From Actinomycetota bacterium (GTDB lineage: Bacteria > Actinomycetota > Thermoleophilia > Miltoncostaeales > Miltoncostaeaceae), in NCBI GenBank assembly GCA_963169235.1, contig CAUJCX010000020.1:231691-295690 (forward strand): a stretch of DNA of 64,000 nucleotides, given 5' to 3'. The position numbers and the translations under genes are program-made. The notes beneath the pieces were generated by a model. That model had not been told where the DNA came from. It worked only from the letters and a program-made list of their open reading frames with translations, and did not search any database. Each line of letters begins with the position of its first letter. Position 1 is the first letter of the stretch. Shown here one piece after another: positions 1 through 9,069 of the stretch.

Positions 1-2
1 CC

Positions 3-647
3 ATGGTGGCGGGCCTGGTGGTGTTCCGCACGCTCACGCGGCCGGAGGCACCGCGCACCGAGCACGAGTTCGAGGGCCGGGCGGAGGTCACCGCGACGTT
101 CGCTCAGGCCGAGCAGCACGGGCTCACGCTGGGCGATCCCCGGGCTCCCGTCAGCGTGGTGGAGTACGTCGACGTCAAGTGCCCCAAGTGCGGCGACGCG
201 GCCCGCGACGTGATCCCGTCGCTGGTGAGCGGCTACGTGCGTCCGCGGCGCGTGTCGCTGACCCTGCGGCCCCTGGCGTTCCTGGGGCCCGACTCGCGCC
301 AGGGGGCGCTGGCGATGGTCGCCGCCGGCCGCCAGGGCCACGCGTGGCAGCTGGCCGAGCTGATGCTGCGCAACCAGGGTCCCGAGGACATCCAGTGGGT
401 CACGCCCCGGTTCCTCACCCTGGCCGCGCGGGCGGCGGAGATCGACCCCGCCGTCCTGCGGCGCGACATGGAGCGTCCCGACGTGGCCGCCGCGCTGCTG
501 GAGGCCCAGCGCCACGCCGAGATCGACGAGGCCCGCAGCACGCCGTTCTGGGTGGTCCGCGGTCCGCGGGGCACCCGCACGCTGGCGGGCGCCGACCTCG
601 ACCTGCTGATCACCGCGATCACCGAGGTGGGGCCGCCCCCCGCCTAG
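3..647 (+). CDS. DsbA-like thioredoxin-fold oxidoreductase (5' end probably outside window)
   Basis: Thiol oxidoreductase of the DsbA/Thioredoxin_4 type, expected to act outside the membrane on disulfides. Visible: a short hydrophobic stretch at the very start (AGLVVF) that looks like the end of a membrane anchor, a linker, then a thioredoxin-like domain opening with GDPRAPVSVVEYVDVKCPKC; the CPKC redox motif is at residues 60-63. A conserved-looking TPFWVV near residue 180 fits the cis-Pro region of the fold. The frame is open from the first bases and the anchor is incomplete, so the true start is probably upstream. It ends convergently with the response regulator, overlapping its stop by 4 nt. 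Family fairly sure; substrate unknown. Confidence 0.75.
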   Translation: MVAGLVVFRTLTRPEAPRTEHEFEGRAEVTATFAQAEQHGLTLGDPRAPVSVVEYVDVKCPKCGDAARDVIPSLVSGYVRPRRVSLTLRPLAFLGPDSRQGALAMVAAGRQGHAWQLAELMLRNQGPEDIQWVTPRFLTLAARAAEIDPAVLRRDMERPDVAAALLEAQRHAEIDEARSTPFWVVRGPRGTRTLAGADLDLLITAITEVGPPPA

Positions 648-1282
648 CGCTGATCCAGGAGGCCCGCGTCGAGGGCGTGGCGCACCATCGCCGCCCGCGA
701 GTCGGCGCGCAGCTTGGTCATCACGTGCGCCCGGTGGCTCTCGACGGTGCGCACGCTCACCACCAGCTCGCGCGCGATCTCCTGGTTGGTGTATCCCAGC
801 GCCAGCAGGCGCAGCACCTCGCGCTCGCGCGGCGACAGCTCGTCCACCGGCCCGGACGGTGCGGTGGGCTGGGCCAGCTTGGCGCCCAGGCTGGGGTGCA
901 GGTACCGCTCGCCGGCCGCGACGGCGCGCAGCGCCCGGGTGAGCTCCTCGTCGGCGGCGGTCTTGATGAGGTACCCGTCGGCGCCGGCCGCGAACGCCCG
1001 GCGGATGTCGTCGGCCTCGTCGTGCATCGACAACACCAGGATCTTCACGTCGGGGCGGCGCTCCTTGATGAGCGGGGCCCCCTCCAGCCCACCGATGCCG
1101 GGCATCTGCAGGTCGAGCATCACGACGTCCGGGTGGGTGCGCTCGAGCCCGCGGATGGCCTCCTCGGCCGTCGAGGCCTCGCCGGCGAACTCCAGCCCCG
1201 GCTCCTGCTCCAGCAGCAGGCGCAGGCCGGTGCGCAGCACGCTGTGGTCGTCCACCACCAGCACCCGGATGGTGTCGCTCAT
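644..1282 (-). CDS. NarL/LuxR-family response regulator
   Basis: DNA-binding response regulator, 212 residues. Receiver domain at about 4-120 with acidic pair D11/D12, phospho-acceptor D57 in VMLDLQMPG and the usual Lys near 107 (LIKTA). LuxR-type helix-turn-helix at about 148-205 (LSPREREVLRLLALGYTNQE). Its ATG overlaps the stop of the upstream sensor kinase by 4 nt (ATGA), so kinase and regulator are translationally coupled and form a cognate pair. The DosS-like GAF of the kinase suggests a DosR/DevR-like role (redox or gas response), but the regulator sequence alone does not specify this. Confidence 0.92.
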   Translation of the reverse strand: MSDTIRVLVVDDHSVLRTGLRLLLEQEPGLEFAGEASTAEEAIRGLERTHPDVVMLDLQMPGIGGLEGAPLIKERRPDVKILVLSMHDEADDIRRAFAAGADGYLIKTAADEELTRALRAVAAGERYLHPSLGAKLAQPTAPSGPVDELSPREREVLRLLALGYTNQEIARELVVSVRTVESHRAHVMTKLRADSRAAMVRHALDAGLLDQR

Positions 1283-3252
1283 GCCCGTACGCCTTCGACG
1301 TCGATGATCACGGCAGTGCCCTCCCCGGGTGAGCTCTCGATGCGGAGTTCCCCGCCCAGCAGTCCCACGCGTTCACGGATCCCGGCCAGTCCCAGGCGAT
1401 CTGTCGGGGCCGCCGGGTCGAAGCCTTGCCCGTCATCTTCTACCACCGCGCGCAGGTGTTCGTGCCGGCGGCTCACGAGCACGCTGGCGCGACGGGCCCG
1501 CGAATGGCGCACCACGTTGGTGATGGCCTCCTGCACCATGCGCAGCAACGCCACCTGCACGGGGTCCGGGAGATCGCCGAATTCGCCGGACACCACGGTA
1601 TCGATCTCGATGCCCGACGCCTCGGTGGCGCGGGCCGCCTGCCGCTCGATGGCGCTGGCCAGGCCGTGCTCGCGCAGGCCGGAGGGGCGCAGCTCGGTGG
1701 CCAGCGTCCGCAGGCTGCCCGAGATGCCGTTGACCATGTGACGCAGCTCGGCCAGCCGCTCGCGGCCCGTGTCGTCGACGTGGCCGTCGAGCATGCGCAA
1801 CGCCAGGGCCAGCGCGGTGAGCGACTGCCCGGCCTCGTCGTGCAGCTCGCGCGCGATGCGGGCGCGCTCGGCCTCCTGGGCGTCGATCGCCCGCTGCATC
1901 GCCTCGGCCGTGAACGCTGCGCGGGCCTCGGCCGCCTGCAGCCGTGCCGACTCGCCCAGGCGCCGGCGCTCGGCCTCGTACGCCTCGGCGTTGGCCAGCG
2001 CGACGGTCGCCTGGCGGGCGAACAGCGACAGCGTGTACCGGGCCGCGTCGTCGATGGGGGCGCGGCTGACGGCGGCCAGTACGCCGCGGCGTCCACCCTC
2101 CACCCCCAGCGGGTGCACGTCCACGTCGGTGCCGGGCAGCAGGCGGCGCAGCTCGGCCGCGCACGCGTCCGGGGCGGTGGGCGTGGACAGGCCTCCCAGG
2201 TGCACCGACTCGTCGCCCACCGCCACGGGGAACGACAGGGCGTGGTCGCCCAGCCCGACCGCCACCGTGGCCCCGCACAGGCTCTGGGCGCGGCGCACGA
2301 TCAGCGGCAGCAGCTCGCCCAGCTCCACCGTCGCCAGCAGCGCGCCGGCCACCTCGTGCACGCTCTCCAGCTGGCCGCGCGCGCGGCTCTCCGCCGTCAG
2401 GCGCCGCTGGTTGGTGATGGCCACGGCCGCCTGCGCCGCCAGGGTCAGGGCGATGCGCTCGTCGGTCTCGGAGAACCCCCCGGGACCCTGCTTGTCGGTG
2501 AGGTAGAGGTTGCCGAACACCTCGCCACCGTGCTGCACCGGCACGCCCAGGAACGTGGTCATCGGGGGATGGCGGGGCGGCATCCCGCACGCGCGCGGGT
2601 CGGCCGCCAGGTCGTCGATGCGCACCGGCCGCGGATCGCTGATGAGCAGCCCCAGGATGCCGCGTCCCGTGGGCTCCGGGCCGATGTCGCGGCGCTCGTC
2701 GGCCGTGACGCCGCTGGTGATGAAGCGCTCCAGCGAGCGGCCGTCCTTCGCCAGCACGCCCAGCGCGGCGTAGCGGGCGCGCAGCACGTGCCGGGCCGAC
2801 TCCACCAGCCCGGTGAGGATCTCGTCCAGCGAGCCGCTGGATGCCAGTCGCAGGCCCACCTCCACCAGGTGGTCGGCGGTCTCCTGGCTGTCGGCGCGGC
2901 GCGCCGCGGTCTCGACGGCCCGCGCGAGGCGCGCGGCCGTCTCGAGCTCCGGGCCCGGCAGCGGCGCGCCCGCCGGCATCCGTCCCACCACGGCGCTCGC
3001 GTGCAGGCCGATGACGACCCACCGGTGCCCGTCCGCGTCCACCACGCCCTGGCGGGTCTCCGCCGCCAGGGCAGCGGCGGCGCGCTGCGCCGGGGTGCCG
3101 TCCGCGCGCGGTTCGTCCACCACCTCCGGGTCGCACAGGTCGAGGCGCATCGCCAGGGCCTCCAGCACCCGCCGGCGCACGGCCCCGCGCTCGTCACCCG
3201 CCTGCGCGGCCTCCAGGGCACCCACCAGCTCGGATGCGCCGCGCTCGATCAC
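1279..3252 (-). CDS. GAF-domain sensor histidine kinase, DosS/DevS-like
   Basis: Cytosolic sensor kinase of 657 residues. Order: N-terminal region 1-125; GAF domain about 130-285, strongly reminiscent of mycobacterial DosS/DevS GAF-A (GILGLLISDP, FLGVPV, LYLTDK); second, diverged GAF-like region about 290-440; HisKA_3 dimerisation helix with phospho-acceptor H471 (ELHDEAGQSL); HATPase_c about 560-655 (DDGQGFDP, GLAGIRERVGLLGG). No membrane segment seen. H228 in PPRHPPM sits where the DosS haem ligand His149 lies in my recollection of that protein. Start chosen as GTG 3252 because it overlaps the protease stop by 4 nt (GTGA); the open frame extends further, but as antisense-like sequence over the protease gene. 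Ligand is inference. Confidence 0.9.
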   Translation of the reverse strand: MIERGASELVGALEAAQAGDERGAVRRRVLEALAMRLDLCDPEVVDEPRADGTPAQRAAAALAAETRQGVVDADGHRWVVIGLHASAVVGRMPAGAPLPGPELETAARLARAVETAARRADSQETADHLVEVGLRLASSGSLDEILTGLVESARHVLRARYAALGVLAKDGRSLERFITSGVTADERRDIGPEPTGRGILGLLISDPRPVRIDDLAADPRACGMPPRHPPMTTFLGVPVQHGGEVFGNLYLTDKQGPGGFSETDERIALTLAAQAAVAITNQRRLTAESRARGQLESVHEVAGALLATVELGELLPLIVRRAQSLCGATVAVGLGDHALSFPVAVGDESVHLGGLSTPTAPDACAAELRRLLPGTDVDVHPLGVEGGRRGVLAAVSRAPIDDAARYTLSLFARQATVALANAEAYEAERRRLGESARLQAAEARAAFTAEAMQRAIDAQEAERARIARELHDEAGQSLTALALALRMLDGHVDDTGRERLAELRHMVNGISGSLRTLATELRPSGLREHGLASAIERQAARATEASGIEIDTVVSGEFGDLPDPVQVALLRMVQEAITNVVRHSRARRASVLVSRRHEHLRAVVEDDGQGFDPAAPTDRLGLAGIRERVGLLGGELRIESSPGEGTAVIIDVEGVRA

Positions 3253-4433
3253 GGCTGCCGGCTGCGCGGGGCCGACGTCCGTGCCGGTGCCGCGTTCCCC
3301 GCACCCACGCGACCCAGCTGGTGGGCGCGCGTGGCCAGCACCCCCGCCGACGTGAAGAACAGCGCCGACAGGGCCGCCAGCAGCCACCGCGTGCGGCCGT
3401 CGCCGCCCGCCGCGCGCCCGCCGACGGCCGCCTCGATGGCGGCGGCGCTCGTGATGGGGTCGTGCAGCGCGCGCGCGTCGGCCAGCGCCGAGGCGGTGGC
3501 GGCCTCGTCACCCCGCGCGGCGGCGTCGACGGCGCGGCGCAGCGCCTGCCCGGTGGCGCCCTCCTGGTTGCGCACGCCGGTGCGCTCCATCAGGGCGCGC
3601 ACGGCCGAGCCGGGCGTCGTGCGGCCCAAGCGGGTGCCGTCGGGCTGCTGGATGCGCGACGTCACCATCGCCCTCACGGTGCCGTCGGGCCCCAGCACGG
3701 GGCCACCGGAGTCCCCCGTCACCACGACGGCGTCGACCACCGGGTCCACGGGCAAGGCCCCACGGTCGACGCCGCCGACGAAGACACCCGCGCGCACCCA
3801 GGGCTCTGCGGGCCCGCCGCCGGCCGTCGATCCGAAGCCGATGACGGTCACCGCGGTACCGGCCGACGCGTCGCCGCGCACCATCAGGGCCGGGAGGTCG
3901 TGAGCGGCCGCGACGCGCACCAGCGCCACGTCCTCCGTGTGGTCGACGCCGCCGCGCACCACCCGCGCCGGCAGGGCCTGTACCGCCTCGGGGGACGTCC
4001 CGGCGGGGTACGCGGGCCACACCCGGACGCCCAGCACGCGGACCCCCACCGGAGCGGCGCCGTCACGCACGCGGCGGCGCGCGCCGCCCGGCGCCAGCAG
4101 CGCCCCGTCCGGCGCGGCGCGCTGCGCCACCGCCTCCACCAGCTGGGCGTCGCCGGGGTCGACGAGATGGGCCGACGTGGCCAGCACGCCGGTGGGCGAC
4201 ACCGCGAACGCGGTTCCCACCAGCGTCACCACCCGATCGGTGGCCGGCAGCGTCAGCATGCGCCCGGGGTGCGGCATGCGCACTCCCCGCACCTCCACGC
4301 GCACCTCCACCCGGTACACCGACGGCAGCGCGACCAGCTCGGACGGCGCCGGAGCGGCCGTCGCCGCGGCGGGAGCCGCCATCGCCACGCACATCGCGCA
4401 CGCCGCCGTCCACCGGGGCTTCCCGTGCCTCAT
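3249..4433 (-). CDS. Secreted/membrane trypsin-like serine protease
   Basis: S1-type (HtrA/trypsin-like) protease, 394 residues from the chosen ATG. Signal peptide with Ala-rich h-region ending near TAAPAPS; protease fold with triad candidates His in TSAHLV, Asp in EDVALVRV and Ser in GDSGGPV; a hydrophobic helix near the C terminus (ALSALFFTSAGVL) suggests a tail anchor. No PDZ domain seen. An upstream in-frame start exists (4472), but ATG 4433 starts directly at the signal peptide and has a leaderless-type -10 (TAACCT) 7 nt upstream. Its stop overlaps the kinase GTG, so protease, kinase and regulator are one transcription unit. Whether the protease senses or feeds the two-component system is unknown. 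Confidence 0.85.
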   Translation of the reverse strand: MRHGKPRWTAACAMCVAMAAPAAATAAPAPSELVALPSVYRVEVRVEVRGVRMPHPGRMLTLPATDRVVTLVGTAFAVSPTGVLATSAHLVDPGDAQLVEAVAQRAAPDGALLAPGGARRRVRDGAAPVGVRVLGVRVWPAYPAGTSPEAVQALPARVVRGGVDHTEDVALVRVAAAHDLPALMVRGDASAGTAVTVIGFGSTAGGGPAEPWVRAGVFVGGVDRGALPVDPVVDAVVVTGDSGGPVLGPDGTVRAMVTSRIQQPDGTRLGRTTPGSAVRALMERTGVRNQEGATGQALRRAVDAAARGDEAATASALADARALHDPITSAAAIEAAVGGRAAGGDGRTRWLLAALSALFFTSAGVLATRAHQLGRVGAGNAAPARTSAPRSRQP

Positions 4434-4440
4434 GCGGGCA

Positions 4441-4446
4441 AGGTTA
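4441..4446 (-). promoter_or_regulatory. -10 element of protease-kinase-regulator operon
   Basis: TAACCT on the minus strand followed by 7 nt and then ATG 4433; no Shine-Dalgarno, so a leaderless transcript is likely. No clear -35. Confidence 0.5.
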
Positions 4447-4457
4447 GGACGCCCCCG

Positions 4458-4487
4458 GACGCGCGGCAACACGGCCCGCCGCGCGTC
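4458..4487 (-). terminator. Hairpin terminator of the pur operon
   Basis: Perfect 10-bp inverted repeat (GACGCGCGGC / GCCGCGCGTC) with a 10-nt loop, overlapping the purH stop codon. No T-run follows, as is common in GC-rich actinobacteria. Confidence 0.6.
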
Positions 4488-6024
4488 AGTGCCGGAAGTG
4501 CCGCCGGTCGGTGAACACCATCGCCAGGCCCGCCTCGTCGCACGCCGCCACCACCTCGCTGTCGCGGATGGACCCGCCGGGCTGGACGATGGCGGTGACG
4601 CCCGCCTTCACCGCGGCCTCGGGGCCGTCGGCGAACGGGAAGAACGCGTCGCTCGCCAGCACCGAGCCCTCCACCGGGAACTGCGCCTTGTCGATGGACA
4701 GGCGCACCGAGTCGACGCGGCTCATCTGGCCGGCGCCGATGCCCACGGTGGCGAGGTCCTTGGCCAGGATGATCGCGTTGCTCTTGACGTGCTTGCACAC
4801 GCGCCACGCGAACAGCAGGTCGCCCCACTCCTGCTCGGTGGGGTTGCGTGCGGTGACCACGCTCATCACCGCCCGCTCCTCGGTCTCGGCGTCGCGGTCC
4901 TGCACCAAGAGGCCCCCCACCACCCGGCGCACGTCGCGCTCGCCGGGGTTGTTCAGCCGCCGCTCGTGGTTGATGAGGATGCGCGTGTTCGGCTTGCGGG
5001 TGAGGGCCTCCAGCGCGGACGCCTCGTATCCCGGGGCCAGCAGCACCTCCACGAACGTGGACGCCAGCAGCTCGCCCAGCGCGGCGTCGACGGCGCGGTT
5101 CAGCACGATCACGCCGCCGTACGCCGAGATGGGATCGGCGTCGCGGGCGCGCACGTACGCGCTGCGCACGTCCTGGCCGCACGCCACCCCGCACGGGTTG
5201 TTGTGCTTCACGATGACGCAGGCGGGCACCTCGAACTCGCTCAGCAGCCGGCGGGCGCCGTCGAGGTCGAGCAGGTTGTTGAACGACAGGTCCTTGCCGT
5301 GCAGCTTGTCGACCCGCGACAGCAGGTGGGTACGCGCGCCGCGCTCGGTGTAGTACGCACCGCGCTGATGCGGGTTCTCGCCGTAGCTGACGTCGAGCGC
5401 CTTGTCGTAGCCGAACAAGAGCTGGTCGGGGAACTCGCCCTCCGCCTCGGCCATCCAGTTGGCGATGGACGCGTCGTAGCGCGCGGTCAGCTGGAACGCC
5501 CGCGCGGCCAGCGCGAAGCGGGTCTCGTCACCCAGCTCACCACTGCGCTGCAGCTCGTCGCACACCGCGGCGTACTGGGACGGGCTGGTGACCACGGCCA
5601 CCCGCGCGTGGTTCTTGGCGGCGGCGCGCACCATGGTGGGGCCGCCGATGTCGATCTTCTCGATGAGATCCTGGTGGGTCACGCCCCGCCGCTGCACCCA
5701 CTGCTCGAACGGGTACAGGTTCACCACCACCAGGTCGATCGGGCCGATCTCGGACGCCTCCATGTCGGCCATGTCGGACGGGACGTCCTCGCGGGCCAGG
5801 ATGCCGCCGTGGATCTTCGGGTGCAGCGTCTTCACCCGGCCGCCGAGGATCTCGGGGTGGCCGGTGACGCTGTCCACCGACGTGACGGGCAGGCCCATGC
5901 CCTCGAGCGCCACGGCCGTGCCGCCCGTGGACAGGATCTCGATGCCGAGGTCGACCAGCACCTTCGCCAGCTCGGCCAGCCCCGCCTTGTCCGACACCGA
6001 TATCAGCGCGCGCCGTACCTTCAT
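4486..6024 (-). CDS. purH: Bifunctional AICAR transformylase / IMP cyclohydrolase
   Basis: Catalyses the last two steps of IMP synthesis: formylation of AICAR with 10-formyl-THF and cyclisation to IMP. 512 residues, the usual length. N-terminal MGS-like cyclohydrolase domain (ALISVSDKAGL; STGGTA) to about 190, C-terminal AICAR transformylase with KHNNPCG, SAYGGV and the SDAFFPF region near the end. The ATG overlaps the purN stop by 4 nt. Last gene of the purD-to-purH operon; a hairpin overlaps its stop. Confidence 0.97.
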   Translation of the reverse strand: MKVRRALISVSDKAGLAELAKVLVDLGIEILSTGGTAVALEGMGLPVTSVDSVTGHPEILGGRVKTLHPKIHGGILAREDVPSDMADMEASEIGPIDLVVVNLYPFEQWVQRRGVTHQDLIEKIDIGGPTMVRAAAKNHARVAVVTSPSQYAAVCDELQRSGELGDETRFALAARAFQLTARYDASIANWMAEAEGEFPDQLLFGYDKALDVSYGENPHQRGAYYTERGARTHLLSRVDKLHGKDLSFNNLLDLDGARRLLSEFEVPACVIVKHNNPCGVACGQDVRSAYVRARDADPISAYGGVIVLNRAVDAALGELLASTFVEVLLAPGYEASALEALTRKPNTRILINHERRLNNPGERDVRRVVGGLLVQDRDAETEERAVMSVVTARNPTEQEWGDLLFAWRVCKHVKSNAIILAKDLATVGIGAGQMSRVDSVRLSIDKAQFPVEGSVLASDAFFPFADGPEAAVKAGVTAIVQPGGSIRDSEVVAACDEAGLAMVFTDRRHFRH

Positions 6025-6680
6025 GACCCCTCAACCCCTGTGTCCGTGAACGTGACCATGCGTCGTTGTTCGGGATGCCTCGCCACCCGGCCCTGGGCGA
6101 ACAGTCGCACAGCGGCGGGCACGAGGCGGTGCTCCACCTCCCGGATGCGCTCGCGCAACGCCTCGACGTCCTCGCCGGGACGGATGGCGACGGCCTCCTG
6201 CAGCACGGGCGGGCCGGAGTCCACCTGCTCCTCCACGAAGTGCACCGTGACGCCGGTGACGCGGCAGCCCCACGCGTGGGCCTCCTCGATGGCACGCATG
6301 CCGGGGAACGCGGGCAGAAGCGACGGGTGCAGGTTGATGACGCGGTCGGGGAAGCGCGACAGGAACGCGTCGGTGAGGATGCTCATCCAGCCCGCCAGCA
6401 CCACCAGGTGGGGGCGGGCGCCCTCCACGGCGTCGGCCAGCGCCCGGTCGCGGGCGGCACGGTCGGGGTAGGCGTCCTGCGCCACGACCAGCGTCGGGAT
6501 GCCCGCGCGCTCGGCGCGCTCCAGCGCGAGCGCCCCGGGCTTCGACGCGACCACCTGCACGATGCGCACCGCGTCGTCGCCCGCGTGCGGCCCGTCGATG
6601 AGGGTCTGCAGGTTGGTGCCCGACCCCGACACCAGCACCGAGACGCGCAGTGGGTCGTCCGCCGTGTGCGGGCTAGCCAA
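6021..6680 (-). CDS. purN: Phosphoribosylglycinamide formyltransferase 1
   Basis: Transfers formyl from 10-formyl-THF to GAR. Motifs: VSVLVSGSGTNLQTLID at the N terminus, INLHPSLLPAFPG with the catalytic His, and GVTVHFVEEQVDSGP. About 219 residues. The start is uncertain: TTG 6680 overlaps the purM stop by 8 nt and suits the coupled operon; GTG 6644, just before SVLVSGSG, matches the usual PurN N terminus more closely but has no Shine-Dalgarno. Confidence 0.94.
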   Translation of the reverse strand: MASPHTADDPLRVSVLVSGSGTNLQTLIDGPHAGDDAVRIVQVVASKPGALALERAERAGIPTLVVAQDAYPDRAARDRALADAVEGARPHLVVLAGWMSILTDAFLSRFPDRVINLHPSLLPAFPGMRAIEEAHAWGCRVTGVTVHFVEEQVDSGPPVLQEAVAIRPGEDVEALRERIREVEHRLVPAAVRLFAQGRVARHPEQRRMVTFTDTGVEGS

Positions 6681-7644
6681 AACGCACCCCGGGCTCGCCC
6701 GGCTCGACGTAGCCCACCAGGCGCGCGTCCGGCACCGCGGCCAGCGCCGCGTCCAGCGCCTGCGGCGCCACCACCACGCACATGCCGAGGCCCATGTTGA
6801 ACGTGCTCCAGGCGGTGGCCGCGTCCACCATGCCCGTGTTGGTGATGGCCGCGAACACGGCCTGCGGCTGCCACGCGCGCGGGTCGAGTACGGGGCGCAG
6901 GCCCTCCGGGAAGACGCGCGGCAGGTTCTCGGGCAGCCCCCCGCCGGTGATGTGGGCGGCGGCGCGCACGTCCACGCGGGCGGCCTGCAGGCGGGCCACG
7001 TCGCCGGCGTACAGGCGCGTGGGGGTGAGCAGCACGGGGTCGGGATGCAGGGCGCCTCGCTCGATCAGCGCCCGCACCAGCGAGAAGCCGTTGGAGTGCA
7101 GGCCGCTGGACGGGATGCCGACCACCAGGTCGCCCGCCACGACGCGGTGCGGACCCCACATCTCGGCGCGCTCCACCACGCCGGTGGCGAACCCCGCCAG
7201 GTCGAAGTGACCCGGCTGGTACAGGCCCGGCATCTCGGCGGTCTCACCCCCCACCAGCACGCATCCCGAGGCCTCGCACGCGGCCGCCACCGACGCGACG
7301 ATGGTGCGCGCCTCGTCGGGATCGAGCGTGCCCACGGCGAGGTAGTCGAGGAAGCCCAGCGGCCGGGCGCCGCAGCACACCAGGTCGTTCACCGACATCG
7401 CGACCAGGTCCTGGCCCAGTCCGTCGATGCGTCCCAGCTCGCGGGCCAGCAGCACCTTGGTGCCGACGCCGTCGGTGCACGACACCAGCATGGGCTCGGT
7501 CATGCCGGCGGGCAGGGGCAGCGCGCCCGCGAAGCCGTCGACGCCGCCGTGCACCAGCGCGGCGATGCCGCGGGTGTGGGCGGCGGCGGCGTCCAGGTCG
7601 ACGCCGGCGTCGCGGTACGAGATCGGGCGGGGCTGCTCGGTCAT
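6673..7644 (-). CDS. purM: Phosphoribosylformylglycinamidine cyclo-ligase (AIR synthetase)
   Basis: ATP-dependent ring closure of FGAM to AIR. 323 residues, typical length. PurM/AIRS fold: SCTDGVGTKV, NDLVCCGA, ETAEMPGLY, GIPSSGLHSNGFS and HITGGGLPENLPR are all visible. ATG start 4 nt after the purF stop (7648), within the same operon; overlaps the proposed purN TTG. Confidence 0.97.
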   Translation of the reverse strand: MTEQPRPISYRDAGVDLDAAAAHTRGIAALVHGGVDGFAGALPLPAGMTEPMLVSCTDGVGTKVLLARELGRIDGLGQDLVAMSVNDLVCCGARPLGFLDYLAVGTLDPDEARTIVASVAAACEASGCVLVGGETAEMPGLYQPGHFDLAGFATGVVERAEMWGPHRVVAGDLVVGIPSSGLHSNGFSLVRALIERGALHPDPVLLTPTRLYAGDVARLQAARVDVRAAAHITGGGLPENLPRVFPEGLRPVLDPRAWQPQAVFAAITNTGMVDAATAWSTFNMGLGMCVVVAPQALDAALAAVPDARLVGYVEPGEPGVRFG

Positions 7645-7647
7645 GGG

Positions 7648-9069
7648 CTACACCCGGGCGGGGTCGATGGCGTCCTCGAGGCGCAGCTTGAGCGCCTGCT
7701 CCGGGACCGGGATGGGGTACTCGCCGGTGAAGCACGCGTGGCAGAAGCCCTCGAGCGGCATGCCCAGCGCGCGCGCCAGGCCGGGCAGCGACAGGTACGC
7801 CAGCGTCGTGCAGCCCGTCAGCGCGGCGATCTCGTCGACGGTGTGCTCCGAGGCCACCAGCTCGCTGCGGTCGGGCATGTCGATGCCGTAGAAACACGGC
7901 CACTGCACGGGCGGGCTCGAGATGCGCATGTGCACCTCGCGCGCCCCGGCGTCGCGCAGCATCTGCACCACCTGGCGGGTGGTGGTGCCGCGCACGATGG
8001 AGTCGTCGACCACCACCAGGCTCTTGCCGTCGATCACCTCGCGCAGGGGGTTGAACTTCAGGCGCACGCCCTGGCGCCGCAGGTCCTGGTCGGGCTGGAT
8101 GAAGCTGCGGCCCACGTAGCGGTTGCGCACGACGGCCTCGCCGTACGGGATGCCCGACTGGTGGGCGAAGCCGATGGCCGCCGGGGTGCCGCTGTCGGGC
8201 AGGCCCACCACCAGGTCGGCGTCGGCGGGCGCCTCGCGGGCCAGCTCCACGCCCATGTCGTGCCGCTGCTGCCACAGGCTGGCGCCGTCGAGGCGGCTGT
8301 CGGGACGCGCGAAGTAGATGTTCTCGAACACGCACAGGCGCGGGGGCCGGGGCGGGAGCGCCTGCCGCGACTCGATGCCGTCGGCCGTCACGCGCAGCGC
8401 CTCGCCAGGGGCGACGTCGCGCACGAACTCCGCACCGATCTGGTCGAGCGCGCACGTCTCGGACGCCACGCACCAGCCGCCGTCGAGGCGTCCCACCACC
8501 AGGGGCCGCACGCCGTGCGCGTCGCGGAACGCGACCAGCTCGGACTCGGTGAGGCACACCACGGAGTAGGCCCCGGACAGGTGCGGCATCACGGCGCAGG
8601 CGGCGTCCAGCAGCGACCCTTCCTGCGCGGCCAGCACGGCGGCCATCAGCTCGGAGTCGGTGGTGGCCATCAGCGGCTCACCGTCGCCGTCGTCCACCAG
8701 CGCGCGCAGGTCGTCGGTGTTGGTGAGGTTGCCGTTGTGCCCCAGGGCGACCACCGCCCGCCCCCGGTTGCGCACCACGGGCTGGGCGTTCTCCCAGCGG
8801 TTGCTGCCGGTGGTGGAGTACCGCACGTGGCCGATGGCCGCGTCGCCGCGCAGGCTGCGCAGCGCGGATTCGTCGAAGACGTTCGCCACCAGCCCCAGGT
8901 CGCGCTGCACCATCACGTGGCCCGCGTCGGACACGGCGATGCCCGCGCTCTCCTGGCCCCGGTGCTGCAGGGCGTGCAGGGCGAAGTACGCCAGGCGCGC
9001 CACCTCCCGTCCCGGGGCGACGATGCCGACGACGCCGCACTCCTCGCGCGGTGAGTCGTCGAGGCTCAC
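7648..9069 (-). CDS. purF: Amidophosphoribosyltransferase
   Basis: Commits PRPP to purines using glutamine as amino donor. 473 residues from GTG 9069, which overlaps the purL stop by 4 nt (GTGA). A short propeptide (VSLDDSPREE) precedes the nucleophile C11 (CGVVGI), as in the Bacillus-type enzyme with processed N-terminal Cys. Ntn-hydrolase domain (ALQHRGQESAGI; GHNGNLTN), then PRTase domain with VVDDSIVRGTT PRPP loop. C-terminal cysteines (CHACFTGEYP) and C-x2-C elements fit the Fe-S-containing group. Fifth gene of the operon counting back from purH. Confidence 0.97.
   Translation of the reverse strand: MSLDDSPREECGVVGIVAPGREVARLAYFALHALQHRGQESAGIAVSDAGHVMVQRDLGLVANVFDESALRSLRGDAAIGHVRYSTTGSNRWENAQPVVRNRGRAVVALGHNGNLTNTDDLRALVDDGDGEPLMATTDSELMAAVLAAQEGSLLDAACAVMPHLSGAYSVVCLTESELVAFRDAHGVRPLVVGRLDGGWCVASETCALDQIGAEFVRDVAPGEALRVTADGIESRQALPPRPPRLCVFENIYFARPDSRLDGASLWQQRHDMGVELAREAPADADLVVGLPDSGTPAAIGFAHQSGIPYGEAVVRNRYVGRSFIQPDQDLRRQGVRLKFNPLREVIDGKSLVVVDDSIVRGTTTRQVVQMLRDAGAREVHMRISSPPVQWPCFYGIDMPDRSELVASEHTVDEIAALTGCTTLAYLSLPGLARALGMPLEGFCHACFTGEYPIPVPEQALKLRLEDAIDPARV

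Noticed and set aside
179..3903. Very long open frames opposite the kinase/protease genes and across most of the window
   Set aside because: High-GC shadow ORFs: Arg/Ala/Pro/His-rich translations with no domain pattern, antisense to genes with clear motifs.
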